This document shows positions 1-5,638 of a stretch of 5,761 nucleotides of DNA, one piece after another. Where the stretch lies: the NCBI GenBank assembly GCA_900752095.1, contig CAADUD010000081.1:1-5761 (forward strand), given 5' to 3'. The stretch's first letter is position 1; each line of letters opens with the position of its first letter. The notes below the pieces were generated by a model. That model worked only from the letters and a program-made list of their open reading frames with translations, did not search any database and was not told the origin of the DNA. The stretch comes from Clostridia bacterium. GTDB lineage: Bacteria > Bacillota > Clostridia > TANB77 > CAG-508. Position numbers and translations under genes: made by a program.

Positions 1-1508
1 CAATGCCACAAACAAGAGAGGTACTAAAAAAATCTTTAGCTTTAAGTCTAAAACCAATAGTTGTTATTAATAAAATAGATAGACCAGGTGCAAATCCATT
101 AAAAGTAGTAGATCAAGTGTTAGAGTTGTTTATTGAATTAAATGCAAATGACGATCAATTGGATTTTCCAGTTATTTATGCATCTGCTAAAAATGGAATT
201 GCTAAAATGAATTTAGAAGATGAGAGCGATAATGTAACTTGTATTTTTGATACGATTATTAACAACATTCAACCACCACAATGTGATATGGAAGGAACTA
301 TGCAATTATTGGTTTCTAATATTGATTATGATGACTACTTAGGAAGAATTGCGGTTGGAAGAATTGAACGTGGAAAAATAACTTCTGGAATGAATGTAGC
401 AATTTGTAAGAAAGATGATAGAATTGTTCAAGGAAAAATAGCCAAGTTATTCACTTATCAAGGGCTAAAAAGAGTAGAAGTAGAAGAAGTAGGAGCTGGA
501 GATATTGTTTGTATTTCTGGTATTTCAGATATTAATATAGGTGAAACTGTTTGTGATCCAAATAATCCAGAAAAAATAGAATTTGTAGATATAGATGAGC
601 CTATGGTATCTATGACATTTAGTGTAAACAATGGACCATTTGCAGGCAGAGAAGGACAATTTGTTACTTCTAGACATATTAGAGATAGATTATTTAAAGA
701 GCTAGAAAGAAATGTAAGCTTACGTGTAAAAGAAACTGATACTCCAGATAGTTTTGAAGTTTCTGGACGTGGAGAATTACATTTATCTATTTTAATTGAA
801 ACTATGAGAAGAGAAGGGTTTGAACTTTTAGTTTCTCGTCCAAAAGTTATTTTTAAAGAAATAGATGGCGTAAAATGTGAACCAATGGAAAGATTAGTAG
901 TAAATGTGCCAGATGATTGTATTGGTAATGTTATTGAAAAATTAGGTAGAAGAAAAGCAGAAATGGTTAATATGGAGCCTGCAGAAGTAGGTCACACAAA
1001 GGTGGAATTTAAAATTCCTGCAAGAGGACTAATAGGCTATCGTACCGAATTTTTAACAGATACCAAAGGTGAAGGTACTATGAATAGTATTTTCGATTCC
1101 TATGAACCATATAAAGGAGAAATTTCATCTAGAACAAGAGGAGTATTAGTAGCCTTTGAACAAGGAACTTCTATTACTTATGGATTATATAATGCACAAG
1201 AAAGAGGAGAACTTTTAATTGGCCCAGGAGTAGAAGTATATGAAGGAATGATTGTTGGTATTAATTCTAGAAATGAAGATATTTCTATTAATGTATGTAA
1301 AGAAAAACATTTAACAAACACAAGAGCTTCTGGTTCAGATGATGCACTTCGTTTAGTACCACCAATTCAAATGTCATTAGAAAAAGCAATTGAATTTATT
1401 GCAGAAGATGAACTAGTAGAAGTAACTCCAAAAAATATTCGTTTAAGAAAGAAAATACTAGATAATAAAACAAGAGAAAGAATGGCAAGAAGAGCTACAT
1501 CTGAATAG
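1..1508 (+). CDS. typA: Translational GTPase TypA/BipA, 5'-truncated by the window edge
   Basis: This is a ribosome-associated GTPase of the EF-G-like family, needed for growth and ribosome assembly under cold or other stress. The reading frame is open from the window edge. The first ATG (base 3) is internal: it lies in the family's GPMPQT segment, and bases 1-2 (CA) fit the end of a Pro codon. About 105 N-terminal residues, with the P-loop and switch regions, are outside; the family is usually about 605-615 residues and 501 are visible. Counting from that Met: G4 motif NKID at 23-26, G5 SAK at 61-63, beta-barrel domain II at about 96-190, EF-G-III-like domain with GRGELHL at 255-261, a domain V-like part with PARGLIGYR at 339-347, and the BipA-specific C-terminal domain with TRASGSDD at 440-447. 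The end (LRKKILDN, then Arg-rich) is normal for the family. Stop is TAG. It probably leads a rightward group with the next two genes. Identity is near certain. Confidence 0.97.
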   Translation, partial: MPQTREVLKKSLALSLKPIVVINKIDRPGANPLKVVDQVLELFIELNANDDQLDFPVIYASAKNGIAKMNLEDESDNVTCIFDTIINNIQPPQCDMEGTMQLLVSNIDYDDYLGRIAVGRIERGKITSGMNVAICKKDDRIVQGKIAKLFTYQGLKRVEVEEVGAGDIVCISGISDINIGETVCDPNNPEKIEFVDIDEPMVSMTFSVNNGPFAGREGQFVTSRHIRDRLFKELERNVSLRVKETDTPDSFEVSGRGELHLSILIETMRREGFELLVSRPKVIFKEIDGVKCEPMERLVVNVPDDCIGNVIEKLGRRKAEMVNMEPAEVGHTKVEFKIPARGLIGYRTEFLTDTKGEGTMNSIFDSYEPYKGEISSRTRGVLVAFEQGTSITYGLYNAQERGELLIGPGVEVYEGMIVGINSRNEDISINVCKEKHLTNTRASGSDDALRLVPPIQMSLEKAIEFIAEDELVEVTPKNIRLRKKILDNKTRERMARRATSE

Positions 1509-1540
1509 AAAAATAACATGCAATCTATTTTTATTTAAAA

Positions 1541-1569
1541 ATTTGTTTTATAGAAAATATAGAACAAAT
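1541..1569 (+). other. Stem-loop downstream of typA, no U-tract
   Basis: In the 128-bp gap after typA, ATTTGTTTTATA (1541-1552) can pair with TATAGAACAAAT (1558-1569) around a GAAAA loop. This gives 12 pairs, one of them U-G. The stem is nearly all A/U and the bases after it are AAATAAATAA rather than a T-run, so it is a poor intrinsic terminator. It could be an mRNA 3'-end or processing structure, or chance in A+T-rich DNA. If it does not terminate, typA reads through into the small gene downstream. Confidence 0.3.
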
Positions 1570-1636
1570 AAATAAATGATTATATATTATAAAAACAAAT
1601 TAAGTTTTTTAAAGAAAAGGTGAGTGATAAAATAAA

Positions 1637-2023
1637 ATGGGAAAAGCTTTTGAAGATAGCGAACATACAAATCAATGGATAAAAAAACAATTACATTATT
1701 CTACTAAAAGGAGTGGATGGAATGTAAGATCTTGTGCAAAAATAGAAGAGAAAAAAAGTAAGCAACAATCTTTTAAACAATCATTAATAGTTGAAGATGC
1801 AAAATTAAGACAAGAAATACATGTACTTATTAGAGAAATGAAAGAACAAGGAAAATCAAAATTAGAAGTCATCTTTGCTTTATCTAAAAGACCTGAATTT
1901 AAGAAATATTCTTCCTATTTTAAGGCATGGGTAGAAAATGATTATAAGGAATATAAAAGGAAAGCACTTTGGGCTAGAAGAACAACTATACCAAAAGAAA
2001 AAGTGGAAGAGGAAGAAAGATAA
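1637..2023 (+). CDS. Small basic hypothetical protein
   Basis: I do not recognise this 128-residue protein. The start is forced: an in-frame TAA lies at 1628-1630, and AGGTGA (1618-1623) provides a Shine-Dalgarno site at a rather long spacing of 13 nt. The protein is soluble, with no signal peptide or membrane segment. It is very basic (about 31 Lys/Arg against 20 Asp/Glu), with Trp at 14, 28, 98 and 112. Residues 1-50 are polar and Lys/Gln-rich. Residues 52-108 look like two or three amphipathic helices, a long one at about 53-71, a shorter one at about 74-84 (SKLEVIFALSK), and another at about 88-108 rich in Tyr and Lys. The tail ends in an acidic run at 124-127. A nucleic-acid or ribosome-binding role would fit the charge and its place between typA and a tRNA-modification-like gene, but that is inference. 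Coding is supported by length, ribosome site and same-strand setting. Confidence 0.75.
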   Translation: MGKAFEDSEHTNQWIKKQLHYSTKRSGWNVRSCAKIEEKKSKQQSFKQSLIVEDAKLRQEIHVLIREMKEQGKSKLEVIFALSKRPEFKKYSSYFKAWVENDYKEYKRKALWARRTTIPKEKVEEEER

Positions 2024-2041
2024 TAATACTAAAAATATATG

Positions 2042-2050
2042 TGTTATTAT
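2042..2050 (+). promoter_or_regulatory. Weak candidate extended -10 promoter before the methyltransferase gene
   Basis: In the 80-bp gap between the small gene and the methyltransferase gene, TG (2042-2043) stands one base before TATTAT (2045-2050), a five-of-six match to the -10 consensus in extended form. No convincing -35 box lies 16-18 bp upstream. If used, transcription would start near 2057 and give a leader of about 50-60 nt that is almost all purine. It could give the methyltransferase gene some independence from typA. A+T-rich DNA produces such matches easily. Confidence 0.25.
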
Positions 2051-2103
2051 AAAAAAGAAAATAGAAATAGTAAAAAGCAAGAAATAAAAATAAGAATAAG
2101 AAA

Positions 2104-2709
2104 GTGAAAAAGACAGAGATGAATGTAATAGAACTAGAAAAAATAAAGCAAAAAGCTTTAGAAGAACACATTCCTATTATTATGGATAATACTTTAGAAG
2201 TAATTGCCAATATTTTAGCACAAATGGAACCAAAAAAAATATTAGAAATAGGAACAGCAGTTGGTTATTCAGCCATCTGCTTTTCAAGCTATTTAGCAAG
2301 TAATGGAAGAATAGATACCATTGAAAGAGATTCTGTTAGAGTATCAGAAGCAAGAGAAAATATCAAAAAAGCGGAAGTGGAAGATAAAATCCAAATCTAT
2401 GAAGGAGATGCAGTAGAGATATTACCTACTTTACAAGAACAATATGATGTAGTATTTATAGATGCTGCAAAGGGAAAATATCCTTTCTTTCTACAAGAGT
2501 CTTTGAGAATGATAAAACCAGGTGGAACTATTATTGCAGACAATGTCCTATATAAGGGATATGTAATGGGAAATTATAATAAACATAAACAACGTACTGC
2601 AGTAAGAAATCTACGAGAATATATTGCAGAAATTATACAAAATCCTAATCTAGAAACACAAATATTAGAAGTAGGAGATGGTCTTGCTATTTCACAATTA
2701 AAAATATAA
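2104..2709 (+). CDS. trmR: SAM-dependent O-methyltransferase, TrmR/YrrM-like (tRNA 5-hydroxyuridine methyltransferase)
   Basis: This is a class I methyltransferase of the metal-dependent family 3 (caffeoyl-CoA O-methyltransferase-like) group. The bacterial TrmR branch methylates 5-hydroxyuridine at tRNA position 34. From the GTG start: HIPIIM at 22-27, SAM motif I LEIGTAVGYS at 47-56, acidic TIER at 72-75, GDA at 101-103, FIDAAKGKY at 118-126, ADNVLYKG at 145-152 and VGDGLAIS at 190-197. The family metal ligands are present as D120, D146 and N147. The HIPIM, DAAKGKY and DNVLYKG wording resembles YrrM more than plant-type enzymes. Start is uncertain: GTG at 2104 has no good ribosome site, while ATG at 2119 has AAAGTGA 11 nt upstream. 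The longer form is given. Either is shorter at the N-terminus than the usual 215 or so residues, and an in-frame stop at 2071-2073 prevents extension. The family is certain; the tRNA substrate is inferred. Confidence 0.9.
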   Translation: MKKTEMNVIELEKIKQKALEEHIPIIMDNTLEVIANILAQMEPKKILEIGTAVGYSAICFSSYLASNGRIDTIERDSVRVSEARENIKKAEVEDKIQIYEGDAVEILPTLQEQYDVVFIDAAKGKYPFFLQESLRMIKPGGTIIADNVLYKGYVMGNYNKHKQRTAVRNLREYIAEIIQNPNLETQILEVGDGLAISQLKI

Positions 2710-2756
2710 ATAGTAAAAGAATAATTAAACAACAAAACATAGATTAAAGAAAAAAT

Positions 2757-2812
2757 AAATTAAAAGATAGACCTGAGTTCGTAGTTACGAATTTAGGTCT
2801 ATCTTTTAATTT
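2757..2812. terminator. Bidirectional intrinsic terminator between convergent genes
   Basis: A 26-pair stem closes on an AGTT loop (2783-2786). AAATT plus AAAAGATAGACCT (2757-2774) pairs perfectly with AGGTCTATCTTTT plus AATTT (2795-2812). The inner part GAGTTCGT (2775-2782) pairs with ACGAATTT (2787-2794), including two G-U pairs when read on the + strand. The + transcript ends in TCTTTTAATTTT, and the - transcript ends in TCTTTTAATTTATTTTTT, so both have U-rich tails. It lies 47 bp after the methyltransferase gene and 6 bp after the end of the leftward DUF1385-like gene, so it can stop both. Its high stem stability stands out from the surrounding A+T-rich DNA. Confidence 0.92.
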
Positions 2813-2818
2813 TCCTCT

Positions 2819-3532
2819 TTAAGCATCAAAGGAATGAGGAAAAACAATACAAATGGTTTTTTCATTAGGTTGCTCTAGCAAAGAAAGACATTCGATTACA
2901 ACAGTTAGTTCAATATCCGTTGGCTTAGCTAAAAACGGTCTTACTAAATACTTGTCTAACTTCCATTTTAAAATTATTACTAGAGATAACATGGTAAACG
3001 ATAAGCACAAAAAGGGATAAAGAAGAGTAGAGTTATCTATAGGAATAAAAGAAAATGCAAAACTAAGAATATAGCACATAAAAAACAATAAAAAAAATGT
3101 TAAAGTACAATCCCCATCATAGAAAGAAAATTTTTTACATTCTTCTACCGTAGGAATTCGTTGTAATGCTTTGTATGCGTTTTTAACCATATGCAATGCA
3201 GCATGATATTTATTTCCATTATGAAACTGTAAACATAACCAAATGGGAAAAAGTGCTAAAATAGTATACATACTAAAAAAAGCATTGAAAATAGTTGTAA
3301 TTGTCCAATCGACGAATAAGGTTACCAAAGCAATCAGAGCAATAGATAAAAATAAAAGAATGAGCCAATACTTAAAAGTAGCAAAACTAAAGCACCACGA
3401 GTTTGATTTCCGATATTCTGTACAATAAGTAATGATTTGTTTCCCATCATACCGAGATTCTACGGTTTTGTCATAGCTAGAAATAGAAATACCCCCATCC
3501 TTCAGGATGCGAGTTCCCCGAACAAATACCAT
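2819..3532 (-). CDS. DUF1385 (YqhQ-like) membrane protein, divergent
   Basis: This is a 237-residue integral membrane protein of unknown function. Hydrophobic segments lie at about 55-73, 82-101, 144-163 and 170-188, with a polar N-terminus of about 50 residues. I link it to DUF1385 (PF07136, YqhQ) from recalled family features. These are HAALH at 110-114 followed six residues later by Tyr120, then TVEE at 128-131, KKFS at 133-136 and Cys142 just before a membrane helix. A C-terminal KPTDIELTVVIECL at 203-216 matches the family's PxDxQIEVAxxAL-like end. It departs from the family: the N-terminal GGQAVIEGVMMR-type motif is not evident, the conserved Glu of HxAEH is Leu, and the CGT after Cys is not kept. 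It is also shorter than the usual 300 or so residues. The start is firm: AGGAGG (plus-strand 3541-3546) lies 8 nt before ATG. It has its own promoter and a shared terminator, so it is probably monocistronic. The gene is certain; the family call is moderately sure. Confidence 0.85.
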   Translation of the reverse strand: MVFVRGTRILKDGGISISSYDKTVESRYDGKQIITYCTEYRKSNSWCFSFATFKYWLILLFLSIALIALVTLFVDWTITTIFNAFFSMYTILALFPIWLCLQFHNGNKYHAALHMVKNAYKALQRIPTVEECKKFSFYDGDCTLTFFLLFFMCYILSFAFSFIPIDNSTLLYPFLCLSFTMLSLVIILKWKLDKYLVRPFLAKPTDIELTVVIECLSLLEQPNEKTICIVFPHSFDA

Positions 3533-3568
3533 TTTCTAATCCTCCTAAATAAAATAAAGAATACTTAT

Positions 3569-3597
3569 AGTATACCATATGTTAACATAAAAGTCAA
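3569..3597 (-). promoter_or_regulatory. Sigma-A-type promoter of the DUF1385-like gene
   Basis: Read on the minus strand, TTGACT (3592-3597) and TATACT (3569-3574) are separated by exactly 17 bp. The -10 is preceded by TGG, giving an extended -10. Both boxes match consensus at five of six positions. Transcription would begin near 3562, leaving a leader of about 30 nt that includes the AGGAGG ribosome site at 3541-3546. This is the best promoter in the window and shows that the downstream membrane-protein gene does not depend on the CmpB-type gene 108 bp upstream. Confidence 0.85.
3578..3589. promoter_or_regulatory. 12-bp palindrome in the promoter spacer, possible operator
   Basis: TATGTTAACATA is a perfect 12-bp palindrome lying wholly between the -35 (3592-3597) and -10 (3569-3574) boxes of the DUF1385-like gene's promoter. 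A dimeric repressor bound here would block RNA polymerase. No regulator gene is visible nearby, and short palindromes are common in A+T-rich DNA, so the role is inferred from position alone. Confidence 0.35.
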
Positions 3598-3640
3598 AAT
3601 GAATAGAAAAAGGATTTCTAATATAATAATATTTATAAAT

Positions 3641-4255
3641 TTATAATAAATATTTAATACAAGAAGCAACCGTATCAATAATAAAAATAGAAGAAAGAAT
3701 ATAAACAAAGCTAACTTTAACAGAATACGGAATTTTAGCTAAAATACTATTTAATTTTTTCTTGAAAAATGGATATATATGATTAACAAATAAAATAGCA
3801 ATAATACCCCAAGCAATAGAAAAAGAAAGAGTAATGCGACCATTTAAATTAAAATAATCATTAGAATAATCCCACCAATGCATACCAAAAAGTGCATCTA
3901 ATGCATAACTTGTTACATACTCAAAAGCAGAAAAAAGAATAGCAGCATAGAAGAATAACTTTAGATTATTTTTTCTATATCTACCCAAAAAGTAAATAAG
4001 CATTAGAGCACCATAACCATAAATAGGACAAATAGGACCAAATAGAAAACCTCTTTTTACAAAATGTCCTAAAGTAAAAATGGCATATACAGTTTCCATG
4101 AGCCAACCAATAAAAGCAAATAAGAAAAAATATAAGATAAAAAATTGAAATCTATTTAATTTAAGCTTTTTTTTGTTTTTGGAAGATTCAACTGTATCTA
4201 ATACTATTGTTTTATTACTTTTTTCTAAATTTTCATTATTTATAGAATCAAACAT
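3641..4255 (-). CDS. CmpB-type putative ABC-transporter permease (PF06541)
   Basis: This 204-residue membrane protein belongs to the 'putative ABC-transporter type IV' CmpB family, whose transport role is not established. After a charged cytosolic N-terminus of about 35 residues (Lys-rich at 26-35), hydrophobic segments lie at about 38-57, 73-91, 100-116, 141-160 and 181-200. Family hallmarks are visible: GWLMET at 50-55, RGFLFGPICPIYGYG at 68-82, FEYVTSY at 111-117, HWWDYS at 126-131 and NLNGRI at 136-141. Some family members are fused to or sit beside other membrane domains; this one is a stand-alone single domain. Start: ATG with GAAGGTG (plus-strand 4263-4269) 7 nt upstream. It is divergent from the glycosyltransferase gene and shares its 252-bp control region. 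No ATP-binding subunit is encoded next to it, so the transporter label is only the family name. No clear terminator follows; the gap to the next leftward gene holds that gene's own promoter. Confidence 0.93.
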   Translation of the reverse strand: MFDSINNENLEKSNKTIVLDTVESSKNKKKLKLNRFQFFILYFFLFAFIGWLMETVYAIFTLGHFVKRGFLFGPICPIYGYGALMLIYFLGRYRKNNLKLFFYAAILFSAFEYVTSYALDALFGMHWWDYSNDYFNLNGRITLSFSIAWGIIAILFVNHIYPFFKKKLNSILAKIPYSVKVSFVYILSSIFIIDTVASCIKYLL

Positions 4256-4285
4256 ATATAAACACCTTCATCTTTTCTAAAACCT

Positions 4286-4314
4286 ATCTTATCAAATTAT
4301 GAAAAAAAAGTAAA
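4286..4314 (-). promoter_or_regulatory. Probable promoter of the CmpB-type gene
   Basis: On the minus strand, TTTACT (4309-4314) lies 17 bp before TAAGAT (4286-4291). The -10 is preceded by TGA, an extended -10. Each box matches consensus at four of six positions. The predicted start near 4279 leaves a short leader of about 24 nt with the GAAGGTG ribosome site. The fit is moderate, helped by correct spacing and placement. Confidence 0.45.
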
Positions 4315-4327
4315 TATATAACCTTAC

Positions 4328-4348
4328 TTCTTAAGAGAGTCTTAAGAA
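4328..4348. repeat. Tandem TCTTAAGA sites, 11-bp period, between divergent promoters
   Basis: TCTTAAGA occurs at 4329-4336 and again at 4340-4347, separated by GAG. Each copy is itself palindromic, so the pair can be read as a direct repeat with an 11-bp period or as a 9-bp perfect inverted repeat (4328-4336 and 4340-4348). Read as TTAAGA-N5-TTAAGA it has the layout used by OmpR/PhoB-type response regulators, which bind two half-sites one helical turn apart. It sits 14 bp upstream of the -35 of the CmpB-type gene and 43 bp upstream of the -35 proposed for the glycosyltransferase gene, so one protein could control either or both. The repeat is seen directly; the binding role is inferred. Confidence 0.55.
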
Positions 4349-4390
4349 AGTACCAAAATTTTCCGCCTCCATTGACATTGAAAAAAACAG

Positions 4391-4419
4391 TAGTCAAAAT
4401 AATAAAAATATGATATAAT
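4391..4419 (+). promoter_or_regulatory. Extended -10 promoter of the glycosyltransferase gene
   Basis: TATAAT (4414-4419) is a perfect -10 and is preceded by TGA, giving a full extended -10 element. With a 17-bp spacer the -35 is TAGTCA (4391-4396), four of six matches, which is acceptable for an extended -10 promoter. Transcription would start near 4426 and leave a leader of about 80 nt before the ATG at 4508. The leader includes the AAAGGA ribosome site (4491-4496) and a short imperfect TGCC/GGCA stem (4463-4487). Confidence 0.7.
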
Positions 4420-4507
4420 TTTAAAGGAAAACAAAAGCTACAAAACTTTTTATATAAATAAATGCCTTATCCAATATAGTTATGGCAAAGAAAGGAATTG
4501 AAAATAG

Positions 4508-5638
4508 ATGAAAATACTAGTTGTAATAGACCAGTATGATGGAGAAAATAATGGAACTACTATTTCAGCAAGAAGATTTGTAGAAAACTTAAGAAAAGAC
4601 GGAAATGAAGTAAGAGTTATTAGTACTGGAAAAGAAGAAAAAGATAAATATGCGGTAAAAGAATTTAAATTACCACCGATTGCTAATAAAATTGTAAAAT
4701 CACAAGGAATGGAATTTGCCAAACCTGATGAAGAAAAATTAAGAAAAGCAATAGAATGGGCAGAAGTAGTACATTTTTATATGCCTTTCTTATTATCTAG
4801 AAAAGGACTTAAAATATGTGATGAATTAAATAAACCAAGAACTACTGCTTTTCATGTACAGCCAGAAAATATTACTTATTCTATTGGCTTAGGTAAACAA
4901 ACTAAAATTAATGATCAAATTTATTTTCTATTTAGAGATAAATTCTTTAATAGGTTTCATCATATTCATTGTCCTAGCAAGTTAATTGCAGACGAATTAA
5001 TAAAACATGGGTATACGGCGAAGATGCACGTAATTTCTAATGGAATTGAGCCTAACTGGGTTTATAAAAAATCCGAAAAACCAGAAGAGTTAAAAGATAA
5101 AATTGTCATTACTATGGTGGGAAGACTATCTGGTGAAAAGAGGCAAGATTTATTAATAGAAGCTACAAAAAAATCTAAATATGCAGATAAAATACAACTT
5201 GTTTTTGCAGGGAATGGACCAATGAAAAAACATTATACTAAATTAAGTGAACAACTACAAAACAAACCTATTATGGATTTTTATACCAAAGAGGAACTAA
5301 AGAAATTATTAAGCTATACCGACTTATATGTACATACTTCAGATGCAGAAATCGAAGCAATTTCATGTATCGAAGCAATTGCTACAGGTTTAGTGCCTAT
5401 TATTGCTAAAAGTAACCAATCTGCTACAAAACAATTTGCTTTAGATGAAAGAAGTCTTTTTGAAGCGGGAAATAGTGTAGACTTAGCACAAAAAATAGAT
5501 TATTGGTTAGAAAATATAACAGAAAAACAAAAAATGGAAAAAGAATATGCAAAATTTGCAGAAAACTTTAAAATAGAAAAAAGTATAAAAAAGATGGAAG
5601 AAATGTTTCAAGAAGAAATTCAAGAAAGAAGCAAATAA
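4508..5638 (+). CDS. GT4-family glycosyltransferase
   Basis: This 376-residue enzyme has the GT-B fold and is a retaining glycosyltransferase of family GT4. It would move a sugar from a nucleotide-sugar donor to a cell-envelope or lipid acceptor at the inner face of the membrane; neither partner can be told from sequence. The N-terminal acceptor half begins MKILVVIDQY with NNGTTIS at 14-20 and has FHVQPEN at 115-121. The C-terminal donor half has SNGIEPNW at 177-184, VGRLSGEKR at 204-212 (R206 and K211 are the usual phosphate contacts), FAGNGP at 233-238 and the EX7E pair E281/E289, followed by AIATGLVPII. All key residues are present. The tail (336-376) is a charged helix with no membrane segment. 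Start: ATG preceded directly by an in-frame TAG, with AAAGGA 11 nt upstream. Length is normal for GT4. It is divergent from the CmpB-type gene. The next gene rightward is outside the window and there is no terminator, so it may lead an operon. Diacylglycerol or polysaccharide glycosylation are both possible. Confidence 0.95.
   Translation: MKILVVIDQYDGENNGTTISARRFVENLRKDGNEVRVISTGKEEKDKYAVKEFKLPPIANKIVKSQGMEFAKPDEEKLRKAIEWAEVVHFYMPFLLSRKGLKICDELNKPRTTAFHVQPENITYSIGLGKQTKINDQIYFLFRDKFFNRFHHIHCPSKLIADELIKHGYTAKMHVISNGIEPNWVYKKSEKPEELKDKIVITMVGRLSGEKRQDLLIEATKKSKYADKIQLVFAGNGPMKKHYTKLSEQLQNKPIMDFYTKEELKKLLSYTDLYVHTSDAEIEAISCIEAIATGLVPIIAKSNQSATKQFALDERSLFEAGNSVDLAQKIDYWLENITEKQKMEKEYAKFAENFKIEKSIKKMEEMFQEEIQERSK

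Noticed and set aside
1560..1590. Possible promoter before the small basic protein, with TATATT or TATTAT at 1583-1590
   Set aside because: No -35 box with more than three matches lies at proper spacing and no TGn element fits, so read-through from typA is as likely.
1880..2210. Two overlapping leftward open frames, rich in Phe and Ile, opposite the small gene and the methyltransferase start
   Set aside because: They are reverse shadows of Lys/Glu-rich coding and A-rich gap sequence, with homopolymeric Phe/Leu content and no ribosome site.
3243..3646. Two rightward open frames opposite the DUF1385-like gene
   Set aside because: They lie antisense to a gene with a strong promoter, ribosome site and family features, and their own products resemble nothing.
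3628..3654. Inverted repeat AATATTTAT/ATAAATATT at the end of the CmpB-type gene
   Set aside because: A stem of nine A-T pairs with a 9-nt loop is too weak for a terminator and is expected by chance in this composition.
4372..4400. Perfect TTGACA at 4372-4377 as the -35 of the glycosyltransferase promoter
   Set aside because: At 17 bp spacing its -10 would be CAAAAT, which is poor, and the perfect TATAAT is 36 bp away. The extended -10 element at 4411-4419 explains initiation better, though a minor upstream start cannot be excluded.
4480..4722. Leftward open frame across the glycosyltransferase start
   Set aside because: It is antisense to the conserved N-terminus of the GT4 enzyme, and no ribosome site was found.
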